Shown here: in pieces, positions 21,470 through 33,927 of the stretch
Numbering within the stretch: the stretch's first letter is position 1
Layout of the letters: every line of letters begins with the position of its first letter
Source of the DNA: Procambarus clarkii
Taxonomy: Eukaryota; Arthropoda; Malacostraca; Decapoda; Cambaridae
DNA: 64,000 nucleotides
Direction of reading: 5' to 3'
Assembly: GCF_040958095.1 (NCBI RefSeq)
Contig: NC_091152.1
Span: 18,012,796-18,076,795, forward strand
The notes under the pieces: model-generated
Seen by the model: only the letters and a program-made list of their open reading frames with translations
Databases searched by the model: none
Told to the model about the DNA's origin: nothing
Position numbers and translations under genes: made by a program

Positions 21470-22974
21470 CTTGGTGATCAACACTGAGGTTTACAGGGTG
21501 TTGGACTGGAGGCTTGGTGATCAACACTGAGGTTTAAAGGGTGTTGGACTGGAGGCTTGGTGATCAACACTGAGGTTTACAGGGTGTTGGACTGGAGGCT
21601 TAGTGATCAACACTGAGGTTTACAGGGTGTTGGACTGGAGGCTTGGTGATCAACACTGAGGTTTACAGGGTGTTGGACTGGAGGCTTGGTGATCAACACT
21701 GAGGTTTACAGGGTGTTGGACTGGAGGCTTGGTGATCAACACTGAGGTTTAAAGGGTGTTGGACTGGAGGCTTGGTGATCAACACTGAGGTTTAAAGGGT
21801 GTTGGACTGGAAGCTTGGTGATCAACACTGAGGTTTACAGGGTGTTGGACTGGAGGCTTGGTGATCAACACTGAGGTTTACAGGGTGTTGGACTGGAGGC
21901 TTGGTGATCAACACTGAGGTTTACAGGGTGTTGGACTGGAGGCTTGGTGATCAACACTGAGGTTTACAGGGTGTTGGACTGGAGGCTTGGTGATCAACAC
22001 TGAGGTTTACAGGGTGTTGGACTGGAGGCTTGGTGATCAACACTGAGGTTTACAGGGTGTTGGACTGGAGGCTTGGTGATCAACACTGAGGTTTACAGGG
22101 TGTTGGACTGGAGGCTTGGTGATCAACACTGAGGTTTACAGGGTGTTGGACTGGAGGCTTGGTGATCAACACTGAGGTTTACAGGGTGTTGGACTGGAGG
22201 CTTGGTGATCAACACTGAGGTTTACAGGGTGTTGGACTGGAGGCTTGGTGATCAACACTGAGGTTTACAGGGTGTTGGACTGGAGGCTTGGTGATCAACA
22301 CTGAGGTTTACAGGGTGTTGGACTGGAGGCTTGGTGATCAACACTGAGGTTTACAGGGTGTTGGACTGGAGGCTTGGTGATCAACACTGAGGTTTACAGG
22401 GTGTTGGACTGGAGGCTTGGTGATCAACACTGAGGTTTACAGGGTGTTGGACTGGAGGCTTGGTGATCAACACTGAGGTTTACAGGGTGTTGGACTGGAG
22501 GCTTGGTGATCAACACTGAGGTTTACAGGGTGTTGGACTGGAGGCTTGGTGATCAACACTGAGGTTTACAGGGTGTTGGACTGGAGGCTTGGTGATCAAC
22601 ACTGAGGTTTACAGGGTGTTGGACTGGAGGCTTGGTGATCAACACTGAGGTTTACAGGGTGTTGGACTGGAGGCTTGGTGATCAACACTGAGGTTTACAG
22701 GGTGTTGGACTGGAGGCTTGGTGATCAACACTGAGGTTTACAGGGTGTTGGACTGGAGGCTTGGTGATCAACACTGAGGTTTACAGGGTGTTGGACTGGA
22801 GGCTTGGTGATCAACACTGAGGTTTACAGGGTGTTGGACTGGAGGCTTGGTGATCAACACTGAGGTTTACAGGGTGTTGGACTGGAGGCTTGGTGATCAA
22901 CACTGAGGTTTACAGGGTGTTGGACTGGAGGCTTGGTGATCAACACTGAGGTTTACAGGGTGTTGGACTGGAGG
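21470..22974. repeat. 43-bp minisatellite
   Basis: Thirty-five copies of a 43-bp unit (CTTGGTGATCAACACTGAGG, TTTACAGGGTG, TTGGACTGGAGG). Only a few units on the left half carry TTTAAAGG, ttagtg or ggaagc variants; from 21.83 kb on, the units are essentially identical, which implies very recent expansion or homogenisation. Confidence 0.97.
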
Positions 22975-23055
22975 TTACAGTAAGGACTCTGGTGAATATC
23001 AGTCCGATAAATAGCGGTCAGCATTAACCTAGAATAAGAGGTAAAGGTTAGGTAC

Positions 23056-23372
23056 CTTTACAACCACCCCATCTCCCCCTCACTCACCCTTCACCACCAC
23101 ATCCCCCCCTCACTCGCCCTACACCACCCCATCTCCCCCTCACTCGCCCTACACCACCCCATCTCCCCCTCACTCGCCCTACACCACCCCATCGCCCCCT
23201 CACTCGCCCTTCACCACCCCATCGCCCCCTCACTCGCCCTTCACCACCCCATCTCCACCTCACTCGCCCTTCACCACCCCATCGCCCCCTCACTCGCCCT
23301 ACACCACCCCATCTCCACCTCACTCGCCCTTCACCACCCCATCTCCACCTCACTCGCCCTTCACCACCCCAT
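23056..23372. repeat. 30-bp minisatellite interrupted by a LINE
   Basis: About ten units of ACCACCCCATCTCCCCCTCA plus CTCGCCCTAC, with tct/tcg and cct/acc variants. A diverged unit of the same sequence reappears just past the LINE, at about 24672-24715 (ccccatcctccc, CCCTCACTCGCCATCAC), so the LINE landed within the array. Confidence 0.9.
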
Positions 23373-24666
23373 CCTCCCACACTGGAGGGAAACAGCTTTG
23401 TAACACACCACCAACATGGGTTCAGAGATGGTAAATCGTGCCTCACAGGCCTAATAGAATTCTATGACCAAGCAACACAAATTAGGCAGGAAAGAGAAAG
23501 GTGGACAGACTGCATTTTCTTGGACTGTCAGAAAGCCTTTGGCACAGTATCTCACAAAAGGCTGTTACAAAAGTTGGAGAAGCAGGCAGGAGTAAAAGGT
23601 AAGGTGCTCCAGTGGATAAGGGAGTATCTAAGCAATAGGAAACAGCGAGAAACGGTGAGGGGGGAGGCATCAGAGTGGCGAGATGTCACCAACGGGGTTC
23701 CACAGGGTTCTGTTCTTGGACACATCCTATTTCTAGTATATGTAAACGACCTTCCAGAGGGTATAGACTCATTCCTCTCAATGTTTGCTGATGACGCAAA
23801 AATTATGAGAAGAATCAAAACGGATGAAGATAGACAGAGACTACAGGACGACCTGGACAAACTGGAGGAATGGTCTAGAAAATGGCTGCTGAAATTCAAC
23901 TCAGGAAAGTGTAAAGTAATGAAATTAAGCGAAGGGAACATAAGGCTGAACACACGGTATCATCTAGGAGGTGAAATCCTGCAAGTGTCAAATAGAAAGA
24001 TCTGGGGGTCGATATCACAGTGAACCTGTCCCCAGAGGCCCACATCAAAAGGATATCATCAGCGGCATATGCTAGACTGGCCAATATAAAAACTGCCTTT
24101 AGAAACTTGTGTAAAGAATCGTTCAGGACCCTGTATACCACTTATGTAAGACCAATCCTGGAGTATGCAGCTCCAGCCTGGAGTCCATACCTAGTTAAAC
24201 ACAAGATGAAGTTAGAGAAGATTCAGAGGTATGCCACCAGACTGGTCCCGGAACTAAGAGGAATGAGTTCCGTGGAAAAGCTAAGGGAGCTGAACCTCAC
24301 AACCCTGGAAAACAGAAGAGTAAGGGGAGACATGATAACCACCTACAAAATTCTCAGGGGAATTGACAGGGTGGACAAAGACAAACTCTTCAGCACGGGT
24401 GGGACACGAACAAGGGGACACAGGTGGAAACTTAGTACCCAGATGAGCTACAGAGACGCTAGAAAGAATTTTGTCAGTGTCAGAGTAGTTAATAAATGGA
24501 ATGCACTAGGAAGTGATGTGGTGGAGGCTGACTCCATACACAGTTTCAAGTATAGATATGATAGAGCCCAATAGGCTCAGGAACCTGTACACCAGCTGAT
24601 TGACAGTTGAGAGGCGGGACCAAAGAGCCAGAGCTCAACCCCCCGCAAGCACAACTAGGTGAGTAC
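23373..24666 (+). pseudogene. CR1-like LINE, RT domain to tail, 5'-truncated
   Basis: Coding begins inside the RT at about 23415 (QHGFRDGKSCLTGLIEFYD). The palm follows with FLDCQKAFGTV (aspartate of AFD changed to G), NGVPQGSVLGHILF and SMFADDAKIMRR. A frame change near 23.99 kb separates this from the C-terminal half (SPEAHIKRISSAAYARLANI to YRYDRAQ, stop at 24572-24574). The 3' UTR ends in one AACTAGGTGAGTAC unit (24653-24666), the family's tail. It is about 80% alike by eye to the 48.9-kb copy. Catalytic change plus frameshift make it inactive. Confidence 0.93.
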
Positions 24667-24765
24667 ACTCGCTACCACACCTCCCCATCCTCCCCCCCCC
24701 TCACTCGCCATCACAATAATCTTTTCCTACTCCGCCCTGACACAAGCTACAGGTGGTGGGTCAGG

Positions 24766-25446
24766 GCCAACTGGTCAGACCTGCAGCCTCCACAACCATG
24801 GCCAACTGGTCAGACCTGCAGCCTCCACAACCATGGCCAACTGGTCAGACCTTCAGCCTCCACAACCATGGCCAACTGGTCAGACCTTCAGCCTCCACAA
24901 CCATGGCCAACTGGTCAGACCTTCAGCCTCCACAACCATGGCCAACTGGTCAGACCTTCAGCCTCCACAACCATGGCCAACTGGTCAGACCTTCAGCCTC
25001 CACAACCATGGCCAACTGGTCAGACCTTCAGCCTCCACAACCATGGCCAACTGGTCAGACCTTCAGCCTCCACAACCATGGCCAACTGGTCAGACCTGCA
25101 GCCTCCACAACCATGGCCAACTGGTCAGACCTTCAGCCTCCACAACCATGGCCAACTGGTCAGACCTTCAGCCTCCACAACCATGGCCAACTGGTCAGAC
25201 CTGCAGCCTTCACAACCATGACCAACTGGTCAGACCTTCAGCCTCCACAACCATGGCCAACTGGTCAGACCTGCAGCCTCCACAACCATGGCCAACTGGT
25301 CAGACCTTCAGCCTCCACAACCATGGCCAACTGGTCAGACCTGCAGCCTCCACAACCATGGCCAACTGGTCAGACCTTCAGCCTCCACAACCATGGCCAA
25401 CTGGTCAGACCTTCAGCCTCCACAACCATGGCCAACTGGTCAGCAA
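24766..25446. repeat. 35-bp minisatellite
   Basis: Nineteen to twenty units of GCCAACTGGTCAGACCTKCA followed by GCCTCCACAACCATG. The main variation is a single G/T (CTGCAG, a PstI-like site, or CTTCAG). Because 35 is not a multiple of three and the unit lacks stops, all three plus frames are open through the array. Confidence 0.97.
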
Positions 25447-25961
25447 GACCATCAGTGTTAACAACCCTTAAATCTAACATCCTATAATAATAATCCTAGC
25501 TACAATATGCAGATAACTTGCTGCTGATCTTAGACTAACCTATTAACCAATACTAACACAAATTAATTTAATAACTCGTTCAAAGAAAACGAGATTACAG
25601 TGGAAATTTCCCTTAAACATGGGATATATATATTGCAACGTCATAAAATATCTACATTCAATATAAATTAATCCCAAAAATTCCCAGTTCAGTATTAAAA
25701 TTAATGAAAAACTGTTCCCTGTGACTGGATTAAATACATTTAGAATTAAAACCAACTCCTCCCCACCTTGGGCCATAAAGACACAGAAATCGAACCGGTT
25801 CTGGTGGCGTCACGGAGCAGGTGAAGGCGGGAAACAGCATTGTGTAACCACAAAACCTCTGGTGAGGACGCACCCAGAAGCAGCTACGTGTATACTCGTG
25901 AACTGGAGCCATCTAGACGTTCTTCAGCTGCTGCAACCCTTAAATAACGAGAGTACCTCGT
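25447..25961. other. AT-rich spacer, nothing recognised
   Basis: No tandem repeat or coding motif seen between the 35-bp array and the next SINE. Confidence 0.4.
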
Positions 25962-26198
25962 TATCTTGAGTTGATTTCGGGGCTTTAGTGTCCCCGCGGC
26001 CCGGTCCTTGACCAGGCCTCCACCCCCAGGAAGCAGCCCGTGACAGCTGACTAACACCCAGGTACCTATTTACTGCTAGGTAACAGGGGCATTCAGGGTG
26101 AAAGAAACTTTACCCATTTGTTTCTGCCTCGTGCGGGAATCGAACCCGCGCCACAGAATTACGAGTCCTGCGCGCTATCCACCAGGCTACGAGGCCCC
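25962..26198 (-). mobile_element. tRNA-derived SINE, subfamily 1b, copy 2
   Basis: Same structure as 18722-18972, including the CGT-anticodon head and the B box GGGTTCGATTCCCGC on the minus strand. Just outside its head the words ACCAGGCTACGAGGCC are repeated (26200-26216), a partial duplication of the head's first 16 bases. Confidence 0.92.
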
Positions 26199-26519
26199 TT
26201 ACCAGGCTACGAGGCCCTCGTATCCGGTTGGTCAAAATAATTCACATTTTATTAGAGGGCCCTATAATATATTATAGTCAACCGGTGATGAGGCCCGCGA
26301 ACCAATAAGACACGGTGAGCGTCTCTCACAATCACTCAAATAATCATATTTAACCTGCCACTTCTGTGATAAGAAGTATATCTGTAGTTGTTATATTGTA
26401 TTCTTCCGGCAGATCTTCTGTGGGAACCAAGCGACATTAACCGGTTGCTTCACGTGGGAACAGACGCCATAAAGCCAGTATAGGCCTTATAGTCATAAGG
26501 CCTATAACTAGCAGACTGC
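26199..26519. other. spacer, nothing recognised
   Basis: No feature recognised between the SINE and the LINE coding start, apart from the partial SINE-head duplication at its left end. Confidence 0.35.
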
Positions 26520-29070
26520 TCACGTGTCTACGTGGGGAACTCTGCCCTCAATATCTTTAACCTGTATGTTCCTAGTGATAAGTTTAATTATACTGACCCT
26601 CCTATCTCTATTCAGACTGAGCCTACCATCATTATAGGTGATTATAACGCTAGGCATAGGAATATTGGTAATTCGCAGTTCAGTAATCGTAACGGCAACC
26701 AACTGGTGTCACTATTAGGTAGTCACGATGATGCACAGATTGTGGGTGACCTTGAACCGACGCATATCTACAGAGGTATTCTTGATCTATGTCTCGGTGT
26801 CAACGTCTCCCACACCGTCTGTGCCTCGTCAGTAGTGCCAGATATGGCGTCTGATCATCTGGCCATATTTGCCACTGTAAGCATTGGAAGCTCTATCCTC
26901 CCTGGTGGAGTGTTCAAGCGGAAGAGGCTGGCTGTGTCCATCGATCAACGAGACAATTGATCTCATGTGTCAGAATGGTACAGTTCATCTGAACCTTCAT
27001 CTGTTGAAGATTTTAACAATGAGCTCACAGGTACTATCGAGCAGTTTATAGAATCACTTGATCCACCGTCCAGGCCACGTAACCCAAATTACACTGGTCA
27101 TAGCACTTATGCCTATTATAATGATTCCAAATTACATGCACTTAAATGCACTGCCAGACGAATTGGACTAGCTTATAGAAGGACCCGCACTGCTGAAATG
27201 CTTAAACTCTTTCGAGCGGCTCTGGCTGAGGTCAGGGAACGTATGGTGGAGCTGAGGCAGACAGACTGGGAAACTTTTGTCAGTGGTCTCAATTCTCACA
27301 CGCCACTAAGTCGGGCATGGAAGGATATCAACAAGATCAGAGGGGAAAAATGCTGCAGAGATCTCGTACCCTAATCCTCTGCACAGAGCAAATGAGCTTG
27401 TTGATGCTTGGGCCACGACTTCCAGCTTTGACAGTCTTCCTCTTCCCTCACAGAATGAATTAAATAATAGATATACTGATAGATCAAGACTCCTTGACTT
27501 CATGCTTCATCAAGAGGATAACTGTGACATGCTTTTTACTGAATACGAACTAGACTCTGCTCTACATAAAGGCAGAGCTACATCACCCGGGGAGTGTGGA
27601 GTTACTTACAGCATACTGCATATGCTTCTGCTAGTTCCAGGGCATCCCTTGCTTGAATTGTATAATATGAACTATGTAACTGGGGAGCTTCCAAAATCAT
27701 GGACCAACAAGCTTATTATTTCCATTCATAAACCTAACCAGCAGAGTGCTTTTCGCCCAATCTCCATCATTAGTTGTCTCTGTAAGTGTCTTGAGAAGAT
27801 GGTTCTCAACTGTCTCCTTTACAGAATTAGTAACATGTTGTCTCCCCAGGTATATGACTTTACGCATGGAAAGAGTGTACATCACTGTATTACCGCCTCC
27901 CTCATCCTGCATACTGAAAGGTCATATACCACTTTATTAGATCTTAAGTCAGCCTTTGACATTGCTAACCCACACGTCATTCTGAGCGAACTTGCTAAAA
28001 TGAATGTTGGAGGATGGCTACTACGGTGGATAAGAGGCTATCTATCCATCAGGAAGTCATCTGTACTGTTCCAAGGGCATATGAGTGTAACGAGAGATTT
28101 TGAACTTGGCACTCCACAGGGAGGTGTCCTTAGTCCTACTCTGTTCAATGTGTTAATCAATGCACTTCTAAACTCAGTAACTAGGAGCCCCAGCGAACGC
28201 ATCATTAGCTATGTGGATGATATACTAATCAACACCAGTGGGTATACCAACACCCAAAATGTTCTGAACTCTGTATTACACACATGTCAGGAACTAGGCT
28301 TAGTTATCTCAGTAGAGAAAACAAAGATCCTGAACCGACACCCACCCAGACGGGGTGGGGCTGCTCGCAAGATGCAGCTGCATGATGGCTCTCTGCTCGA
28401 CTATGTAACCAGACACAAATACCTTGGTCTTGAAGTTCCACTGTACCACAATGTTGTAGCCAGACTGGGTCGCCAATGTAGAGAGGCTTCGTGCTCTCAA
28501 GGCTGTAGCAGGCTACCATCCAAGCTGTGGTGCAAATGTGAGAATTGGCAAAATGATGTATCTCTCATATATTAGATCTCTGATCGATTATGCTGCACCC
28601 ATGCTTGCTCTAGTGCCTGGGAGAATGCTTGGAGGGCTGGAAAAGATGCAAAACGAAGCCATAAGGATTATCCTCGGATGCCTCCTGTTACGAACCCGAC
28701 TACATCGTCGGAGAATGGAGAACCGAGCTCAGCCCCATCTAGGAGTCAGCTCCCTCACCCCCATGGTATCGAACGTAATGTAGAAAATGCCATCTGGTGC
28801 TGGCTGTCTAATACCTGCTAAAGGCTCAAGAGTCCTGCCTTGGTCAGCCAGAGGAGTCGCTGTGGATGACCTCTGGTGAGGTGGCGACTAGAAATCAGCG
28901 TCATCTGTTGTGATATGAGCTGAATGTCAATGCCAGAGACCGTAAGTGGTCTTTCCTAGTTTCATCAGTACCGGCCAGTTTACCGATGACGTGTCTGTAT
29001 CCACAGAGGCGACATAGGGCTGCAGTGATATGGAGACAAGCAGTCTACCCTGGGCAGCCTAATCTCTCTA
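26520..29070 (+). pseudogene. LINE with endonuclease, RT and C-terminal relic
   Basis: The first block (26532-26960) is the C-terminal half of an APE-type endonuclease: IIIGDYNARHRN, DLCLGVNV and DMASDHLAIFATV (the D-N and SDH catalytic motifs). A linker block follows (26967-27374). The RT block (27502-28575) has FRPISIISCLCKCLEKM, LLDLKSAFDIAN, LGTPQGGVLSPTLFNVL and the active site ISYVDDILIN. The thumb (SYIRSLIDYAAPMLAL) is in another frame from 28538. Further on RRHRAAVIW near 29.01 kb resembles the tail of RNase H-type LINEs. At least three frame changes make it inactive; the 5' end is truncated within the endonuclease. Confidence 0.88.
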
Positions 29071-30060
29071 GACTTAATTTTGCTGGACGACTATGTGAGT
29101 CGCCGCCAAAGAGGAATCGTGTGGTATCTGCTTTCTGCCAGTGGAATGGCAGTGAAAGGAGTCGGCGTAACCCGGGACTGGCGAAGGGAGACACGACCGG
29201 CAGTAAGGTGTCATTGAGGAGTGTAACTAGCTCGTCGCTAGAGGCTCCTACCAGGAGTTAGCTACCCTTGTATTTGTTTGTGTAGTGGCCCCTGTCAGCG
29301 CGTGACTGAAGGTCTCTGCCAGCACTTGGCTGGAGTGATTGTGGGCATTCACAAGAGGCTCCTCATGATATTGTTGGTAGGCTGGCCTATTGGCAAGGGT
29401 AGACTCGTTGGTGTTTCCCAGTACTGGTTGAGGACAGTACTGTGTGTTGAGGAAACACGGAAGCTGACAAAGACTGCATTGCGTTAGCATCGAGGAGTGC
29501 TTGGTGTCCTATGTGAGAGTGACACATGTAAATATTCATGTGTAGTAATATTAGTTCATTTTATATTTAAAGTGATGGGGAAGTGATAATAAGTTAAGTG
29601 AATATATTGATAAAGGATGAAGTGTTGTGTTCATTTCAACTCCCCCCTTTTTTTACTTGCATTACCAAGCCTACTCCTTGAAAACCACTACCGATTTGGG
29701 GTCGGACACATTTTGGTTCCACCATCAAAGAACCCGTAACACCCTCGTACAACTAAATTACTAAACATTAGGAAGGAACTGAATATTTCCTGTGCAAGTG
29801 ATCGTATCACTAAAATTAATGTTTTAATTGGTATCGAGATGCTTAGGCTAACCCACCCTAACACCTGCACTGAAGCCCTCCAAGCCTTCTTCCTTGAAAG
29901 TCAGCATCCCTCCAAATGGATTACAAAACTGCCACTGAGGTCAGAATGCATAATATTCATCACCTCTACCAAGAGAGATAACGACACTTTCCTGCCTCAT
30001 GAGAGATTACACCTTACCAAATTACTGGCCCCCCCCTAAGAAGCTGATTAAAGAACAACC
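29071..30060. other. unassigned spacer
   Basis: A 66-codon open frame at 29839-30039 extends, with its upstream in-frame residues, from the word NISCASDRITKINVLIGIEM but matches no family I know. The rest is AT-rich. Confidence 0.3.
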
Positions 30061-30081
30061 CTTGCTTCGACAAGAAGCAAG
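30061..30081. repeat. perfect 8-bp hairpin
   Basis: CTTGCTTC and GAAGCAAG flank a five-base loop, 32 bases beyond the stop codon of the minus-strand PLE. It may be part of that element's 3' region. Confidence 0.6.
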
Positions 30082-30112
30082 TCTTGAAGTGGGTAGAATA
30101 TAGGTGTGTGCA

Positions 30113-31045
30113 TTAATTGGCTGGTGTTGACTTCTTGATGTGTAGTGCCTCGTAGATGTCAAGCCGCCTGCTATCGCTGTATCTATCAATGATTTCTGTG
30201 TTGTTTATTAAGACTTCTCTGGTGATGGTTTGGTTGTGGGAAGAAATTATATGTTCCTTAATGGAGCCCTGTTGCTTATGCATTGTTAATTGCCTGGAAA
30301 GAGAAGTTGTTGTCTTGCCTATATACTGAGTTCTTTGGAGCTTACAGTCCCCAAGTGGGCATTTAAAGGCATAGACGACATTGGTCTCTTTCAAAGCGTT
30401 CTGCTTTGTGTCTGGAGAGTTTTTCATGAGTAGGTTGGCCGTTTTTTTAGTTTTATAGTAAATCGTCAATTGTATCTTCTGATTTTTGTCTATAGGGATA
30501 ACGTTCCTATTAACAATATCTTTCAGGACCCTTTCCTCCGTTTTATGAGCTGTGGAAAAGTTCCAGTAAAATAGCCTAATAGGGGGTACAGGTGTTGTGT
30601 TAGTTGTCTCTTCAGAGGTTGCATGGCGTTTCACCTTCCTTTTTATGTTTTTAGGATGTCTTCAACGAAACCATTGGAGAAGCCGTTGTTGACTAGGACC
30701 TGCCTTACCCTACAGAGTTCTTCATCGACTTGCTTCCATCCTGAGCTGTGGCTGAGAGCACGGTCGACATAAGCGTTAACAACACTCCTCTTGTACCTGT
30801 CTGGGCAGTCACTGTTGGCATTGAGGCACATTCCTATGTTTGTTTCCTTAGTGTAGACTGCAGTGTGGAAACCTCCGCTCCTTTCCGTGACTGTTACATC
30901 CAGAAAGGGCAGCTTCCCATCCTTCTCCATCGCGTAAGTGAAACGCAACCCAGAAAGGAAAGAAGTGGAGGTTTCCACACTGCAGTCTACACTAAGGAAA
31001 CATAGGAATGTTCCTCAATGCCAACAGTGACTGCCCAGACAGTCC
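30113..31045 (-). pseudogene. Penelope-like element B, copy 1 (RT end + GIY-YIG)
   Basis: On the minus strand, 30978-30643 encodes the end of a Penelope-type RT (KLPFLDVTVTE, GFHTAVYTKETNIG, DRYKRSVVNAYVDRA). A frame change follows, then 30634-30113 (173 residues) carries the linker and a GIY-YIG nuclease: NVVYAFKCPLG and QRTQYIGKTTTSLSRQL at residues 86-112, with MHKQQGSIKEHI as the following helix. Above 30952 the sequence folds back: 30797-30888 is inverted at about 30952-31042, duplicating part of the RT end. The RT catalytic core is absent. Confidence 0.9.
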
Positions 31046-31375
31046 GGACTGAAGACTTCTAATCAGACAAGACTGCCAGTTATTAAACTAACCCCAGTAG
31101 ATTAATTAACTAACACTTAGTATAATTTTTCCAATTAATCGATAAAACCTCAATTGATAGGCTATTATAATTAATTAACCATCACAGTTGTGTTGGGATA
31201 TGACTTGTGGGAGAATTTAAATCCATACGGTCCGCTCAATAAAACATACAGTCCACTAAACTATCGAAAGAAATAATAAATAAATCAATTATACATCATA
31301 AATAACAACTCTTTAAATAAATCAACTACTAATTAATTAAAATAAATTAAATAAAATCCCACGAGTCACAATTCC
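31046..31375. other. AT-rich spacer, nothing recognised
   Basis: TTAATTA-rich sequence between the PLE foldback and the 22-bp array. Confidence 0.4.
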
Positions 31376-32396
31376 CCACAACCATGGCCCACAGTGTTGA
31401 CAACCGTGACCCACAGTGTTGACAACCATGGCCCACAGTGTTGACAACCATGGCCCACAGTGTTGACAACCATGGCCCACAGTGTTGACAACCATGGCCC
31501 ACAGTGTTGACAACCATGGCCCACAGTGTTGACAACCATGACCCACAGTGTAGACAACCATGACCCACAGTGTAGACAACCATGGCCCACAGTGTTGACA
31601 ACCATGGCCCACAGTGTTGACAACCATGGCCCACAGTGTTGACAACCGTGACCCACAGTGTTGACAACCGTGACCCACAGTGTTGACAACCATGGCCCAC
31701 AGTGTTGACAACCATGACCCACAGTGTTGACAACCATGACCCACAGTGTAGACAACCATGGCCCACAGTGTTGACAACCATGGCCCACAGTGTTGACAAC
31801 CATGGCCCACAGTGTTGACAACCATGGCCCACAGTGTTGACAACCATGACCCACAGTGTAGACAACCATGGCCCACAGTGTTGACAACCATGGCCCACAG
31901 TGTTGACAACCATGGCCCACAGTGTTGACAACCATGGCCCACAGTGTTGACAACCATGACCCACAGTGTAGACAACCATGGCCCACAGTGTTGACAACCA
32001 TGGCCCACAGTGTTGACAACCATGGCCCACAGTGTTGACAACCATGGCCCACAGTGTTGACAACCATGGCCCACAGTGTTGACAACCATGGCCCACAGTG
32101 TTGACAACCATGGCCCCCAGTGTTGACAACCGTGGCCCACAGTGTTGACAACCATGACCCACAGTGTTGACAACCATGGCCCACAGTGTTGACAACCATG
32201 GCCCACAGTGTTGACAACCATGGCCCACAGTGTTGACAACCGTGACCCACAGTGTTGACAACCGTGACCCACAGTGTTGACAACCATGACCCACAGTGTT
32301 GACAACCATGGCCCACAGTGTAGAGAACCGTGACCCACAGTGTAGACAACCGTGGCCCACAGTGTTGACAACCATGGCCCACAGTGTAGAGAACCA
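31376..32396. repeat. 22-bp minisatellite (caaccatggcccacagtgttga)
   Basis: About 46 copies. Units differ mostly at three sites (catgg/catga/cgtga; gttga/gtaga). The minus strand is open in all three frames because 22 is not a multiple of three. Variants cluster in runs, as expected from local unit duplication. Confidence 0.97.
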
Positions 32397-32844
32397 TACC
32401 TTCACTGTGGTAGGGTTGCTACTGGTGATGTAACCAACACAACACAACTCGCAACAACTCAGGAGTCTCACACAACACTTCCCTCACACTAAACATGAGA
32501 GAACTCTCTTCTCTCTCATAATAAGATGATAACAAAAGACTTAGCATGTTAAGTTAGTTAAAAAAGGACGTTCAAATATTTCCTACTTCACACATTCATC
32601 TCAAGTCAGTTTGTGTCATAGAGAATAATTGCATAAATAATGAATTTTGGATTAACTGTTATGATAAAAACTCCAGGTGATTACTTTACCTATAACAGCA
32701 GCTGGACTAGGCGAGAAGGAGCGGAGATGATGTGTACACCCTCACAGTATGGTGGCCAGAGCCGCACTGATGAGGCCGGCTGGCTGGGGTACCTCTGGAC
32801 CAGCGTCTCCTTGGCGGCCTTCCAGACCCCTCCCTCCCTCCCTT
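32397..32844. other. spacer, nothing recognised
   Basis: No family motif. An open frame crossing into the following CAC repeat is not supported as a gene. Confidence 0.35.
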
Positions 32845-32922
32845 ACTACCACCACCACCACCACCACCACTACTACTACTACTACCACCACCACCACAAG
32901 CACCATCAACACCACTACCACC

Positions 32923-32953
<31 letters not shown>

Positions 32954-33032
32954 TCACCACCACCACCACAAGAACCTCCACAGCCACCACCACCACCATC
33001 ATCACCACCTCCACCACCACCCCAACCACCAC
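32845..33032. repeat. (CAC/TAC)n trinucleotide repeat
   Basis: Runs of CAC and TAC triplets with a few ATC and AAC interruptions. Confidence 0.95.
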
Positions 33033-33688
33033 CACTGTGGGAAAACTTGACTCATGTGAATCATATAAATTGATACTATTTAGATAGCTACGAAGGACCA
33101 CCACTTTTTTGAGAAAAAGTGGAAAACAAAGGTAGAGCAAGTGGTTCAATATTTTACTCCATGAACTAGTGTCCTATGGAAGTTTAAATTAATATTACAT
33201 TAAATATTAAAGGGACTGTATTATGAGTCAAATTCACCCACCCAAATAGGGGGGGGGATTACATGATAAAAGATTAGTGCATCCCTAGCATTATTCTGGC
33301 GGTGGTTCTTCACCAGAATAAATAAATTATGAAAATAAATAAAGTTGATTATATAATAATAATTAGAGGTAAATGTACCTCAATATATTACTGTAATATT
33401 TAATAGTATATGGTAAATCAAAGGGTTAGTATAATTGGTCTCCTTGAGAGATCACTAATATAACTACAGAGTTATTACTACGGATCAACATGAGCAGCTT
33501 AACTTTATATCTAGAGAGGTGTAATCGGTGGCCACGCTCCACCGACGACGTGTTGCATAGGGCAAATTATTGCACGTGAAGGTAGGGAAGCCTAGCACCT
33601 CGGTTGACGTGGACCCGGAGCTGGAAGGCAATTACATTGTAGAAATCTTCTTGATAACGAACTACATGTACATCCTAGATCCTAGGGA
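33033..33688. other. AT-rich spacer, nothing recognised
   Basis: One run of nine G near 33248; otherwise no feature was recognised. Confidence 0.4.
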
Positions 33689-33927
33689 GCCGGTCGGCCG
33701 AGCGGACAGCACGCTGGACTTGTGATCCTGTAGTCCCGGGGTCGATCCCGGGCGCCGGCGAGAAACAATGGGCAGAGTTTCTTTCACCCTATGCCCCTGT
33801 TACCTAGCAGTAAAAATAGGTACCTGGGTGTTAGTCAGCTGTCACGGGCTGCTTCCTGGGGGTGGAGGCCTGGTCGAGGACCGGGCCGCGGGGACACTAA
33901 AGCCCCGAAATCATCTCAAGATAACCT
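33689..33927 (+). mobile_element. tRNA-derived SINE, subfamily 1a, copy 2
   Basis: The head GCCGGTCGGCCGAGCGGACA, the TGT-type anticodon loop and the body match the copy at 5.9 kb. The B box is slightly changed (GGGGTCGATCCCGGG). CTCAAGAT words are repeated after the 3' end, which may be the tail repeat of the SINE. Confidence 0.93.

Noticed and set aside
21470-22974. CRISPR array
   Set aside because: Units follow each other with no unique spacers and no cas genes; the genome is eukaryotic. The same applies to the other arrays.
32640-33050. 136-codon frame ending in a His-rich tail
   Set aside because: The tail is the CAC/TAC microsatellite and the rest has no family signature.
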